Origin: a virus
Length of the DNA: 64,000 nucleotides
Strand: one strand, 5' to 3'
Virus record (IMG/VR): IMGVR_UViG_3300009103_000014
Location: 16,404-80,403 of that record
The position numbers and the translations under genes are program-made. The notes under the pieces are model-generated. The model was not told the origin of the DNA. It made no database searches and saw only the letters and a list, made by a program, of their open reading frames with translations. Below, piece by piece: positions 7,358 through 15,991 of this stretch (position 1 is the first letter of the stretch; the number at the start of each line of letters is the position of its first letter).

Positions 7358-8355
7358 TGATTAATTCCTTTTGTTACTGACTCTTTATTTTTGCCTTTTC
7401 TTACTTCATCATAATAGACAATAGTAGTAGGCACTTCAACTGGTTTGTAATACTCTTTACATTTTTTGTAAAGTTTGATTGAATCTTTATGATTAATATT
7501 AGGGGCTCCGGCACCATGTTCTAATTTATATAAAGTAAGATTATCATCATCTGTATAACCTTCACTTTGGTAACAATCCCATATAACATTTAAATTCTGA
7601 TAATTTATGTACCTTGTTAAGCCTGTACGATAAATGCCCCATTGAAAAAATACACCTCTATATTTTGATTGTGTTCGACCTTTGTAGTTGTATTTAAGTT
7701 CGTTATTAACCCAAACTTTAAAAAATCCGTCTTTCTTTTTAGTCCATTTTACGTTTATTAAAATATCATTCCATTTGCCTATCATATCTTCTTTAGGAAT
7801 AAGCAAAACTTCATCTCTATCACAAAATCCCATAGAACAATATCCTTCGATACCTTTATTACCGATAGTTCTTACTAAAGTATATCCACTCCTGTTTTCT
7901 TTAGTTTGAAATACAGGGTCATAACTATCACCAATATAATCTACTTCTTTAAATTGCCCGTATGTGTTTTGTAAAGGCCATAAATTTATATGACTTTTTG
8001 GAAAATACATTGACCAGGCTAACCAATGTTCACCGCCTGTCATATAATCTTTAGAACCTCTAGAATCGCCTGAATTAAATTCACGTCGTTCTCGATCTGT
8101 TTTACAATCTTGATGGAACCCAGTACCTCTACCGCAATCACCTTGTCGTACTTCGATTCTTAATGCTTCATTACCACTTCGTACAATATCATTAACAACT
8201 GTTACACCATAATCGCTAGGTTTAAAATTTCCTGCTTTATGTAAAGTATAAAAACCAGAACCAATATCATCTGATATTTTATACTTAGGCCCTTGTCCAG
8301 CATACGACTGAAATGATACAACGACAAATACTAAAGTTAGCAAAATCTTTTTCAT
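7354..8355 (-). CDS. Secreted polysaccharide lyase (heparin-lyase-I-like fold)
   Basis: Signal peptide at residues 1-19 (MKKILLTLVFVVVSFQSYA|G). The mature part shows the pattern of the bacterial polysaccharide-lyase family PF14099: 'SGNEALRIEVRQGDC', 'DRERREF...YMTGGEHWLAWSMYFP', 'GQFKEVDYI', 'GKWNDILINVKWT', 'GFFKVWVNNELKYNYKG' and 'RGVFFQWGIYRTGLTRY'. Such proteins cut acidic polysaccharides by beta-elimination. Here it would be exported by the infected host, or be part of lysis/release. It sits upstream of the UvsW partner (ATGA) and downstream of a strong terminator. Exact substrate is unknown; a non-catalytic glycan-binding protein of the same fold is possible. Confidence 0.75.
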   Translation of the reverse strand: MKKILLTLVFVVVSFQSYAGQGPKYKISDDIGSGFYTLHKAGNFKPSDYGVTVVNDIVRSGNEALRIEVRQGDCGRGTGFHQDCKTDRERREFNSGDSRGSKDYMTGGEHWLAWSMYFPKSHINLWPLQNTYGQFKEVDYIGDSYDPVFQTKENRSGYTLVRTIGNKGIEGYCSMGFCDRDEVLLIPKEDMIGKWNDILINVKWTKKKDGFFKVWVNNELKYNYKGRTQSKYRGVFFQWGIYRTGLTRYINYQNLNVIWDCYQSEGYTDDDNLTLYKLEHGAGAPNINHKDSIKLYKKCKEYYKPVEVPTTIVYYDEVRKGKNKESVTKGINQ

Positions 8356-8375
8356 GATAATTCCTTATCCTCAGT

Positions 8376-8406
8376 TAAAAAATTGGGGAGTATAAAACTC
8401 CCCAAT
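8376..8406 (-). terminator. Rho-independent terminator after the AAA+ gene
   Basis: On the minus strand a 10-bp stem ATTGGGGAGT/ACTCCCCAAT with a 5-nt loop (stem arms 8397-8406 and 8382-8391) is followed by a run of T. It lies 19 nt behind the AAA+ gene stop and separates that gene from the lyase operon. Confidence 0.9.
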
Positions 8407-8424
8407 CTGCTTGGTTCGGAGTAA

Positions 8425-9471
8425 CTATGCCGCCCGTTTCATACAGGTCGATACAGCCAAGCTCTGCCACTTTTCGGAAATCTTCTTAAGGTCACCAACT
8501 TTAAGAGCTGTCCTCAAACTCATTTCACGAAGTCTGTTTCGGTTCTCATATATAAAAGCAAGAATTTCTTCTTCGTCTTCTTTAGTAAAACCGTAACCTT
8601 GAAACAAATCACCTTTATCAGCAATTTGTTTAATTCTTAAAAACTTATCTCTCATAGTATCAAGAGTAAGATCTAAATAGTGACATCTTGACATAAGTGC
8701 CTCTAGGTGATCTTTAAGTTTCTTAGATTTAACGTGTTCAAATTTAATGTTGGTAACAAAACAAGCTGAACCTTTAAATTCAAATTCGTTTGGTATACCT
8801 TCTGCTCTAAGTTTTGAACTATCCGCACTCCACATTAACCTACGTCTCTTACCACTATCTAAAGCGGCCTTTAAAATGTTTAATGCCAAGTCATCTAGTA
8901 AAACTGAATCACAGTCATCAAAAACGATAACATTTCCTGAATCACTGAACTCATAAAGTTTAGCATAAAGTCCTAGTGCCGTCATCGCACCTTTAACAAC
9001 TTCATACTTCCTTTTACCGCCACCGATATCATCAAATAGGCTATGCTCATCTAATGTTTGTTCAACACCGTATGATTTACCAACCCCTGGAGGTCCTGTA
9101 ACAATCAAAGCACGGATGTCGCCATTTTTTAGACTGGCCGCCATCTCGTTTAAAATTTCAAAACGTTCAGTAATTTCTTTAATACGTTTTTCATCGGAAA
9201 CTTGAGAACTAAACTCGCCTTCTTTCTGGCCTTCGTTCATTCCTAATGTTTCACATTGTTTTAAATAATCCGCTTCATCTTCAACGAAGCTAAACCCTGT
9301 TGGTTTAACAGTAACCCTAATTTTATTAAAATCAGGACCGAACACTTTTGAACCATCAACAGTAAGAAACATTCCTTTCTTACCGGATGTCATGTTCTTG
9401 ATGAGTGGGAAAATGATGTTCTCTACAGGCTTATTTCTGTAAGAACCTTTCTTAATTAACACATATGACAT
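8425..9471 (-). CDS. Phage AAA+ ATPase
   Basis: 348 aa, with Walker A 'GPPGVGKS' near residue 130, Walker B 'NVIVFDDCDSV' near 180 and a sensor-like 'CFVTNIKF' near 230, so a MoxR/clamp-loader-like AAA+ core with an N-terminal domain of about 100 residues. Start at 9471 is chosen because AAGGAG lies just before it; the ATG at 9489 would contain that site. It is a monocistronic unit with its own sigma70-type promoter and a strong terminator. Marine myo- and podoviruses often carry this gene; the substrate is unknown. Confidence 0.85.
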   Translation of the reverse strand: MSYVLIKKGSYRNKPVENIIFPLIKNMTSGKKGMFLTVDGSKVFGPDFNKIRVTVKPTGFSFVEDEADYLKQCETLGMNEGQKEGEFSSQVSDEKRIKEITERFEILNEMAASLKNGDIRALIVTGPPGVGKSYGVEQTLDEHSLFDDIGGGKRKYEVVKGAMTALGLYAKLYEFSDSGNVIVFDDCDSVLLDDLALNILKAALDSGKRRRLMWSADSSKLRAEGIPNEFEFKGSACFVTNIKFEHVKSKKLKDHLEALMSRCHYLDLTLDTMRDKFLRIKQIADKGDLFQGYGFTKEDEEEILAFIYENRNRLREMSLRTALKVGDLKKISEKWQSLAVSTCMKRAA

Positions 9472-9521
9472 ATAGTTACTCCTTTTCATTGTCTATTGGT
9501 TTTTCTAACTTTACATATACT

Positions 9522-9550
9522 ATTGTACAGTCATTCGGCCCATTTGTCAA
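9522..9550 (-). promoter_or_regulatory. Sigma70-type promoter for the AAA+ gene
   Basis: Minus strand: -35 TTGACA (9545-9550), 17-bp spacer, -10 TACAAT (9522-9527). Expected start about 9515, giving a leader of about 45 nt before the AAGGAG site. Confidence 0.85.
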
Positions 9551-9592
9551 CCGAAATGACGTCTTTTTTTCGCTTGTAAGTCGTTGATTTTA

Positions 9593-10186
9593 TTAGGTTT
9601 TTAAATTATTTTCCTGTTTTAACCACTTTTGGAATTGATTTTGGGCATTTTGGAGTGATTTTACCCAGTCAAAATCAGCATTTTCGTCGGCATTATCAGA
9701 AATATACTTGATACAACGAAACTTTATACCCAATTTAGCACAGACAGTTGCCATGGCATAAGCCTCCATATCTACTATATCTACTTTTGCTTCGTCAAAC
9801 CATGGGTCTTTTGTGTTTACAAAACTATCACCTGTCCCTAGTGTAATATTAGTGCCTGAATTAAGCATTATAGCATGAGTTACACCGCCTTGATACGGTG
9901 TTTGGCCTCGTGGTGCTAATGGTGTTGCTACCATATCTCGCTGTAAAATAGTATCTACTTCTACTAACCCAGTATGCTTACCATTTACAGAACCAACTGT
10001 TCCAAAATTAATAACTTCAGTAATTTTACCATAGCTCAGACTGTGATTATCTTGAATAATTCTTCTTGTTAAGTTAAATGTGGCATTTATTTTACCTACA
10101 CCTGTATATACGATGCCAGATATCTCTGGTGGTTTATTTGCTAATGGAAATTCTTCTTCCAAAGCTACACTTATTAATGTTCCCAA
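9593..10186 (-). CDS. Nucleoside phosphorylase/nucleosidase-family protein
   Basis: About 197 aa from a TTG start. Visible motifs: 'YTGVGKINAT' (substrate loop), 'VINFGTVGSV', 'LGTGDSFV' and 'DIVDMEAYAMATVCAK', the last being the Glu-bearing purine/ribose site of the PNP/MTA-SAH nucleosidase fold, then 'RCIKYISDNADENA'. Family members cleave or phosphorolyse nucleosides; here a salvage role in phage nucleotide supply is likely. The TTG at 10186 has AGGAG seven bases before it; any upstream ATG would put the promoter (10214-10242) inside the coding frame, so it is rejected. Substrate (MTA/SAH, adenosine or other) is not decided. Confidence 0.85.
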   Translation of the reverse strand: MGTLISVALEEEFPLANKPPEISGIVYTGVGKINATFNLTRRIIQDNHSLSYGKITEVINFGTVGSVNGKHTGLVEVDTILQRDMVATPLAPRGQTPYQGGVTHAIMLNSGTNITLGTGDSFVNTKDPWFDEAKVDIVDMEAYAMATVCAKLGIKFRCIKYISDNADENADFDWVKSLQNAQNQFQKWLKQENNLKT

Positions 10187-10213
10187 TGTACTTCTCCTAT
10201 AAATAACTTTGTT

Positions 10214-10242
10214 ATTGTAACACAGACTAGTAAGTATGTCAA
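10214..10242 (-). promoter_or_regulatory. Sigma70-type promoter for the nucleosidase gene
   Basis: Minus strand: TTGACA (10237-10242), exactly 17 bp, TACAAT (10214-10219). It is nearly identical in layout to the site at 9522-9550 and decides the downstream TTG start. Confidence 0.88.
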
Positions 10243-10268
10243 GTTTATCCTTCATAATAAAATAAACC

Positions 10269-10276
10269 AATAAATA
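10269..10276 (+). promoter_or_regulatory. Late promoter box AATAAATA
   Basis: Plus strand AATAAATA followed by TCATAAC, 20 nt before the ATG at 10297, with AAAGGAG between. It is likely to drive the plus-strand cluster 10297-14109. Confidence 0.55.
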
Positions 10277-10296
10277 TCATAACTAAAGGAGACTCA

Positions 10297-11064
10297 ATGG
10301 AAATTGATGATAAAATTATTCCTCTGCCAATTGACTTTGGCATTAAGCCCTTAGACAATCAACAAACATATGATTGGATTAGAGATAACAAACACCCTCA
10401 AGGAAATCATTTTGGTTGTGCTTTACCATGGTTAATGTTAGACTTTCCTGAATGGCCTCATAAAGAAATGGCCGAAGAAGCTAAAAAAATAGATGAAGCT
10501 GGATTGATACCAGATTACAATAGTGGAAGTAATATAGGCTGGTCAGCTGTAGCACTTTATGGGTTAAGTTCCGACTCTACATTACCTCCAGAGGAATATG
10601 GTTACAGCAATTACCAAGAAGCTAGAGCCGCCGGAGCATTAAACTGGACTGAGATTGCGGACCATTGTCCAATTACTACAAAATTTTTCAAAGACGACTT
10701 TCATTACAAACGTTATAACAGAATTAGATTTATGAAAGTAGCACCAGGTGGAATTATACGTTGGCATAACGATGTCCCTGACAACGAAGGCCCTACATTT
10801 GATTTAGGCGTTGTTAATATTAGTTTAACTAATCCAGAAGGTTGTTATTTTCATATGGGACAATGGGGTAATATTCCTGTAACTGATGGTTGTATGTGGT
10901 TGTTTGGTAACAATCATTATCATATGGTTATTAATACAAGTAAAGAACCTAGATATCATATGATAGCTAGTGGAACACCAGACGAAAAATTCTGGGCTGA
11001 TATAACAGCAAATAGTTTTCGTCGACAATGGTGGGGTGAATTTGTAGAGGACGAAAATGATTAG
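10297..11064 (+). CDS. AspH-like 2-oxoglutarate/Fe(II) hydroxylase
   Basis: 255 aa; residues about 145-225 contain 'RFMKVAPGGIIRWHNDVP', 'LGVVNISLTNPEGCYF', 'GCMWLFGNNHYHMVINTS' and 'PRYHMIASG'. This fits the aspartyl/asparaginyl beta-hydroxylase family: HxD-like WHND, a second His in 'YHMV' and the 2-oxoglutarate-binding Arg in 'EPRYHMI'. In marine phages such enzymes are thought to modify proteins or small molecules; substrate unknown. SD AAAGGAG is 5 nt before ATG. It overlaps the next gene by 8 nt, so it heads the plus-strand operon. Confidence 0.75.
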   Translation: MEIDDKIIPLPIDFGIKPLDNQQTYDWIRDNKHPQGNHFGCALPWLMLDFPEWPHKEMAEEAKKIDEAGLIPDYNSGSNIGWSAVALYGLSSDSTLPPEEYGYSNYQEARAAGALNWTEIADHCPITTKFFKDDFHYKRYNRIRFMKVAPGGIIRWHNDVPDNEGPTFDLGVVNISLTNPEGCYFHMGQWGNIPVTDGCMWLFGNNHYHMVINTSKEPRYHMIASGTPDEKFWADITANSFRRQWWGEFVEDEND

Positions 11065-11779
11065 TTGGAGTTTTATTAAAAATCAAGTTGCTTTAGTATA
11101 TTGGGATTATCGTAAATTCCTAGACGATAAAATTGATACTATGGATGAAAGTGGTGATACTGGTTTTATATTAACTAAAGCAAACCATGACGAACTTAAA
11201 GATATGTTTGCTTTTGAATATTCAGGCCCTGTTATTGAACTAGGTATTCTAAAAGCTATACAAAAATCTGAATCAAAATTTGCTATTATACAGGCACCAG
11301 GTAGTGTTATTGCTCGTGAATTTACTATTAGGGCTATAAACTATATGGAAAAAAATACTGAGTGTAGTGTTCTAGCTACCCATATACACAAAGTTGATAC
11401 CGAAGGTGATCGTTGGTGGGGTTTAATGCCGTATGTTATAGTTGTAAATTTAGTACATTTTAAAGAAGCCGGTAGATTATTTTTTGGCAATCGTAGAGAC
11501 GGTCCAGATGCTGGACAATTATTTCCTGAAATAGTAGATAACGATGGCATATTAACATCAACTGGTACAGATATACCTCCTCCAAGTAATAAATTGTTCT
11601 ATGGATGGAATTGGATATGTAAATTTTTACAAAAAGGATATGAAATTCATAAATTTGATAACAGAATAAATCCATTCAGACAATTTGTGTACTATGAATC
11701 AGAAAAAGATTTGAAAAAGCACAATTGGTTGCTAGAGAATATGACTGATTATATTGAGGACGGCGAACTTGACATCTGA
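11057..11779 (+). CDS. Hypothetical protein of three-paralogue cluster (member 1, N-domain only), 240 aa
   Basis: The protein shares a segment with the N-terminal half of the next gene: 'AIQKSESKFAIIQAPGSVIAREFTIRA' resembles 'ALEYKSNYAIIVEHNAKFCETLFIEM', each followed by an 'IH' strand and 'GLMPYVIVVNLVHF'-like hydrophobic strands. I do not recognise the family; alternating beta strands and helices look like a Rossmann or GT-A-like fold. Member 1 lacks the second domain of members 2 and 3. It overlaps both neighbours, so it is operonic. Function unknown. Confidence 0.6.
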   Translation: MISWSFIKNQVALVYWDYRKFLDDKIDTMDESGDTGFILTKANHDELKDMFAFEYSGPVIELGILKAIQKSESKFAIIQAPGSVIAREFTIRAINYMEKNTECSVLATHIHKVDTEGDRWWGLMPYVIVVNLVHFKEAGRLFFGNRRDGPDAGQLFPEIVDNDGILTSTGTDIPPPSNKLFYGWNWICKFLQKGYEIHKFDNRINPFRQFVYYESEKDLKKHNWLLENMTDYIEDGELDI

Positions 11780-12959
11780 TTTTAACAAAGATTTTAACAA
11801 ATACAAAGTTGATGATAACGAATATCCTAATGCCCAAAGGATATTAGAATCTAAAGTTGACTTAATATTAGTAAACCCAAACGAAGAAACATATTTCTAT
11901 AGTTTACTTGTTAATAACGTTGTTAATAATGTACAAACTGTTAAAACACTAAAAGAAGCACTCGAATATAAAAGTAACTATGCTATTATTGTAGAGCATA
12001 ATGCTAAATTTTGTGAAACATTGTTTATTGAAATGTTAATCAAACACATTCGTGAACAAAAAAATATTAGTACTGGTAACATTCATCTTTTAAAACAAAG
12101 AGACCCTTTAATAGTTCGTGGTGGACAAGGAAACACTTTAGAAGATTGTATTACTGACAAAACATTAGAAGAATTTTCTACTCTTGACAGACCTGTTTGT
12201 AATGATTTAACAACATTAAAAATTGATGAATCAATTAGTCCTTGGCGGAGTAATATTTTTGCTTTTAATACAGAAATATATATAAACCCTTTTGAAAAAA
12301 TTAACAACAAAGAATTTGGTCACTATATGATGGTTGCTTCGGGTTGGTTATGGGCATGGTTATTACATACTAATAATTGGAACCCAAGAGAAAATCAATA
12401 TGTAACATTATTCGATGTTAGTGGGTTACAATTATTATTTGTAGAAAACTTAATAAGTTATTGGTCTCCGTGGGACCAATCTTATACTGACTTTGTTATG
12501 TCAAATGATCTTGCTAAAAGTATAATGATTAAATCTGGATGGATTGAAGATTTTTCAGAGGAAAGAATTAAAGAGAGTAAAGAACATTTAGATTCTTTAT
12601 GGGATCAAGAAATGAAAAGATGGGGCGATGAACAATCATTTCTAGAATTTTTTCGAGAACTACAATGGGCATCAGCTAATGGTAAACTATCTTATGCTAA
12701 TTTAAATATTATAAGTGATGGTTATATAACAAAAAAATTAGCATCTTCAACAAATGGAAGAACTTTTTGGTTTGTAAGTAACATCTTTACTAGTCATGCT
12801 AGTCGTATGTGGTCGAATGGTAGTAAAGAAAACGAACTAGACTGGTATGAGGTATTTAAAAAGAGACTAAACAAAAAAGATATTATATATGGACGTTATC
12901 CAATTTTTGATGAAAAAGAAGATATAATTAGACCTGAAAAATCCCCAGAGGAAATATAA
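11769..12959 (+). CDS. Hypothetical protein of three-paralogue cluster (member 2), about 396 aa
   Basis: Two parts. The N-terminal half resembles member 1. The C-terminal half (about residues 175-290) carries 'MVASGWLWAWLLH..NW', 'VTLFDVSGLQLLFVENLISYW' and 'WDQEMKRWG', all repeated in member 3. The pattern 'LFD(V/I)S.L...F...(L/I)..W' has a methyltransferase-like strand-turn look, but no clear SAM loop is seen. The TTG start at 11769 is preferred (GAGGA eight bases before it); TTG 11754 is the alternative. The stop of member 1 overlaps the start. Function unknown. Confidence 0.6.
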   Translation: MTSDFNKDFNKYKVDDNEYPNAQRILESKVDLILVNPNEETYFYSLLVNNVVNNVQTVKTLKEALEYKSNYAIIVEHNAKFCETLFIEMLIKHIREQKNISTGNIHLLKQRDPLIVRGGQGNTLEDCITDKTLEEFSTLDRPVCNDLTTLKIDESISPWRSNIFAFNTEIYINPFEKINNKEFGHYMMVASGWLWAWLLHTNNWNPRENQYVTLFDVSGLQLLFVENLISYWSPWDQSYTDFVMSNDLAKSIMIKSGWIEDFSEERIKESKEHLDSLWDQEMKRWGDEQSFLEFFRELQWASANGKLSYANLNIISDGYITKKLASSTNGRTFWFVSNIFTSHASRMWSNGSKENELDWYEVFKKRLNKKDIIYGRYPIFDEKEDIIRPEKSPEEI

Positions 12960-12960
12960 T

Positions 12961-14109
12961 ATGAAATATACTGAATACTATGAAATAATGAGAGACAATT
13001 ATTCTATTATAGTTCCTAAAACTATGAATCAAAATACTAAATTCTTTTCTAAAATAGTTTCATATTGTTTTGGTGATAGAATTTATTCTTCTGTTGAACA
13101 ATGTCCAACAGCTGGGTATTTTACTATTACTGACAACAATAAAAATATTAGTGAAGATATTTTAATGATGTTAGTACATCTTCAACATACAAAAAAAGCA
13201 GGTGAAGTTAAATCACATTGTGGTTCTATTATTGCTACCTATAATACATTTGATACTAATAACAAAGAAACATTAAACTCAAGTGATTATCAAGATGCTT
13301 TAACTATTACAGATGATTGGCAAACTAATAATTATTTTAGAAATGTAATTTCAATTTCATTAGGAGGATATACTTTAGTCCATCATATGTACAATACTGA
13401 AAAATATTGGAATGGTGGTATAAAGAAAGCAATTCGTACTAAGGCAAACTTTGATCAATTTGTTATGTTACCGAGCGGATTAAAATTTGCTTGGATGTTA
13501 CATAAATTAGGTTGGACACCTGATAAACCTTTAGTTCTTTTTGACATTAGTAGTCTTCCTATTGCTTTTGCTAAAGAAATGATACTATCATGGGATGGTT
13601 CTTATCCATTACATGATTGGGCGATAAAAGACCCTATTGCTAAAGGAGTACTATTAGCTAGTGGTCAATTACAAGAAGGTACAAGACCAGGAGCAGGACC
13701 AAAAGAATGGGACGATCTTTGGCAAAGAGAAATTAAACTCTGGGACGGAATTGAAAATATTATCGACACTATGGCAGACTTAAAAGAAGCAGAAGTTAAT
13801 AAAAACATTGTTTGGTGCTCTCTTAATGTTGTTACTGATTCAATGGGACAAGATATTATTTTTAAAAACTTAGATAATAAGCCTACAGTATTTTGGTTTA
13901 GTAATTGTTATAATACTAGTAGTACTGGTTCAATGATAGCAAGTGATGTTGATAACATTTATAACATTAAATCTAGATACAGCACATCTATTGACTTATA
14001 CCAAAACTTAAAATCTAAACTACCAAAAGATAGTTTAATAATAGGTAGCATTCCTGTTGAAGATTATGGAAGACATTCGGATGGTTGGGCTGGATTTGAT
14101 TGGTTATAA
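12961..14109 (+). CDS. Hypothetical protein of three-paralogue cluster (member 3), 382 aa
   Basis: ATG one base after the stop of member 2, with GAGGAAAT just before. The N-terminal half contains 'DRIYSSVEQCPTAGYFTITD' and 'EDILMMLVHLQHT', and the C-terminal half 'MLPSGLKFAWMLHKLGWTP', 'LVLFDISSLPIAFAKEMILSW' and 'WDDLWQREIKLWDG'-like pieces that match member 2 ('WDQEMKRW'). It ends in a 6-nt convergent overlap with the FkbM gene. It is most likely a duplicated enzyme or binding protein tied to surface modification, inferred from the neighbouring glycan cluster only. Confidence 0.6.
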   Translation: MKYTEYYEIMRDNYSIIVPKTMNQNTKFFSKIVSYCFGDRIYSSVEQCPTAGYFTITDNNKNISEDILMMLVHLQHTKKAGEVKSHCGSIIATYNTFDTNNKETLNSSDYQDALTITDDWQTNNYFRNVISISLGGYTLVHHMYNTEKYWNGGIKKAIRTKANFDQFVMLPSGLKFAWMLHKLGWTPDKPLVLFDISSLPIAFAKEMILSWDGSYPLHDWAIKDPIAKGVLLASGQLQEGTRPGAGPKEWDDLWQREIKLWDGIENIIDTMADLKEAEVNKNIVWCSLNVVTDSMGQDIIFKNLDNKPTVFWFSNCYNTSSTGSMIASDVDNIYNIKSRYSTSIDLYQNLKSKLPKDSLIIGSIPVEDYGRHSDGWAGFDWL

Positions 14110-14937
14110 AAGTTTATTAGCTTTAGTTAAATCATTAGACACTCTAGCATACATTTTTTTATAACTATCATTTTCATCTAATACAGGTTCTAAATATTCA
14201 AATTTAACATTTATCTTAGGTGATATTACTAACAAGTTAATTACCCCGCTACTACCAAATATATTTTTTTCAAAATTATTATAATTATCTGGATTAAAAT
14301 TCCTAACAGGACACCAATACATTTTTTCATATCCTAATTTTTTAAATCTAGTATATATATGAGTAAGATGTGTTTCATCATTACATTCAACAAATACACT
14401 AGGTAAATGTTTTGCCAATGTATGTTTGGCTCCTTTAAATACAGATAATTCTTCTCCTTCTACATCTACTTTTAAAAGATCTAATCTCGTAAATTGCATT
14501 TGATCTAATCTCATTGTAGGAACTAGTTCCATATATTCGCCACTTGTATTTAAACTAGATTCACCGTAGTTGCCAGGTTTTTGAGGATTGTAATTACTTA
14601 AATATCTATTACCAGCACTTCTACTTAAAGCATAAGGAAATACTGTAGCATTAGTAACTTTATTATCTAATAAATTACGTTCTAATAATCCTCTAGAATA
14701 TTCATTTGGTTCAAAGGCGTGTACATGACCTTTATGTGCTAATCTTGTAAAAGGTACTGTATGGGTTCCAATGTTAGCACCTATATCAGCTATATGCCAG
14801 TCTGGTTCTATTATTTGTTCTAAACACATTATTTCCCATTCACAATATTCGCCATATACATTTAAACTTTTTCCAATAATAATATCATTATCAAAAAAAG
14901 TATATGAACCGTGTCTACATTTTTTAGTTGTTATCAT
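14104..14937 (-). CDS. FkbM-family SAM methyltransferase
   Basis: 277 aa. SAM site 'IADIGANIGTHTVPF' near residue 50, then 'VHAFEPNEYSRGLLERNL' and 'FTRLDLLKVDVEGEELSVFKGA', a textbook FkbM pattern; 'LPSVFVECND' follows. These enzymes O-methylate sugars or polyketides, so a glycan target fits the cluster. The start at 14937 forms ATGA with the stop of the glycosyltransferase gene before it; the TTG at 14943 is less likely. Confidence 0.88.
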   Translation of the reverse strand: MITTKKCRHGSYTFFDNDIIIGKSLNVYGEYCEWEIMCLEQIIEPDWHIADIGANIGTHTVPFTRLAHKGHVHAFEPNEYSRGLLERNLLDNKVTNATVFPYALSRSAGNRYLSNYNPQKPGNYGESSLNTSGEYMELVPTMRLDQMQFTRLDLLKVDVEGEELSVFKGAKHTLAKHLPSVFVECNDETHLTHIYTRFKKLGYEKMYWCPVRNFNPDNYNNFEKNIFGSSGVINLLVISPKINVKFEYLEPVLDENDSYKKMYARVSNDLTKANKLL

Positions 14938-15635
14938 ACCCAATTCTCTGCTATTATAGGATCATTAGCAAGTTCAGAAGGATTTGGACTACCATGAAAA
15001 ACTAATACACTTGTATCATTATCTATTGTTGTAATATCTGAATTGTATTCTGTGGTACCCATTCTTTTTAATCCGCCGTTTAATACTTCCCATTTATAAC
15101 TCATTACCCATTTTTTAGGCCACCAAACTTTGTTGTCGCCTAAAATACTTGTTAACCAATCTTGGTCGCCTTTAAACTTATTAATAATTTTTGTTTTATC
15201 ATTTAAAAAGTCTACATAATATTTAACAAAAGAATTAGCCTTGAACATCATAACAGAACTATTACTTACATGGTAATCTGGCATAGAGTGTCTATTAAAA
15301 TCTTGACATATATTAAATTCTTCTGGTGAATTCTCAAACAATTTATCTAATTGTCCTACAATTACAGTATCTAAATCTAAATATAATACAAGACCTTCCC
15401 ATTGTTGTTCATTAAACATATTAGTTTTATACCACCAGGCTTTATTACCTTTTTGAAATTGTTCATCAACAGGAAGTTCTATAGGTATAACACCAGGTAT
15501 ATTTACATTTAACTCTGTTGTTAAGCAATAAAAATTAAAAGGTTGATGTAGATGTCGTTTGACGCTATTGTATAATTTCTGTACATAAGAAATATCATAC
15601 TTTGGTGGTACCCAAACACAAGCTACATTTACCAT
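14934..15635 (-). CDS. GT8-like glycosyltransferase
   Basis: 233 aa with 'YVQKLYNSVKRHL' near the start, 'WWYKTNMFN', the metal-binding DxD in 'LVLYLDLDTVIVGQLD' (about residues 83-98), 'CQDFNR', 'FKGDQDWLT' and 'VFHGSPNPSE' near the C-terminus. This is the usual order of GT-A, GT8-like nucleotide-sugar transferases. It shares a base with the cupin gene stop (15635), and ATGA with FkbM downstream. Donor and acceptor sugars unknown; likely lipopolysaccharide, capsule or virion glycan. Confidence 0.8.
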   Translation of the reverse strand: MVNVACVWVPPKYDISYVQKLYNSVKRHLHQPFNFYCLTTELNVNIPGVIPIELPVDEQFQKGNKAWWYKTNMFNEQQWEGLVLYLDLDTVIVGQLDKLFENSPEEFNICQDFNRHSMPDYHVSNSSVMMFKANSFVKYYVDFLNDKTKIINKFKGDQDWLTSILGDNKVWWPKKWVMSYKWEVLNGGLKRMGTTEYNSDITTIDNDTSVLVFHGSPNPSELANDPIIAENWV

Positions 15636-15991
15636 TATACTTTTCTACCTATCGTTCTACGAACTATATCATTATGGTTAAACTCTGCCCAATACAATTC
15701 AAAAGCAACACCATCTTCTATGCCCTCAAATTGATGGACCATTCCAGGCTTAACTACTGTAAAGTCTCCTGGACTTAAAATTGTTTCGTCTATTAATCCG
15801 TCTTGATCATTATCTTGCCAAACACGAACAAGCATCTTTCCTGACTCTACAAAAAATCCGTTAAACTTATATTTGTGTTCATGTTCTGAACATTTAAATC
15901 CTGCTTTAAATTCTATTCTATGAAATTCTAATACACCATTGGCGTGTATTAATTCTGTTTGTCCCCATACTTTTCCTGCTTTTACTGTCAT
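15635..15991 (-). CDS. Single-domain cupin protein
   Basis: 118 aa with one cupin barrel: 'EFKAGFKCSEHEHKYKFNGFFVESGKMLVRV' region (residues 28-57; not quoted further), 'LSPGDFTVVKPGMVHQFEG' (73-91). Metal-ligand histidines are present ('HEHK', 'VHQF'). Similar to the C-terminal cupin of mannose-6-phosphate isomerase/sugar epimerases, so sugar or nucleotide-sugar binding is the likely role. It is encoded in an ATGA overlap behind thyX and one base before a glycosyltransferase gene. Confidence 0.75.
   Translation of the reverse strand: MTVKAGKVWGQTELIHANGVLEFHRIEFKAGFKCSEHEHKYKFNGFFVESGKMLVRVWQDNDQDGLIDETILSPGDFTVVKPGMVHQFEGIEDGVAFELYWAEFNHNDIVRRTIGRKV

Noticed and set aside
10187-10270. Upstream ATG start of the nucleosidase
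   Set aside because: It would place a consensus promoter and the AGGAG site inside the coding region; TTG at 10186 fits better.
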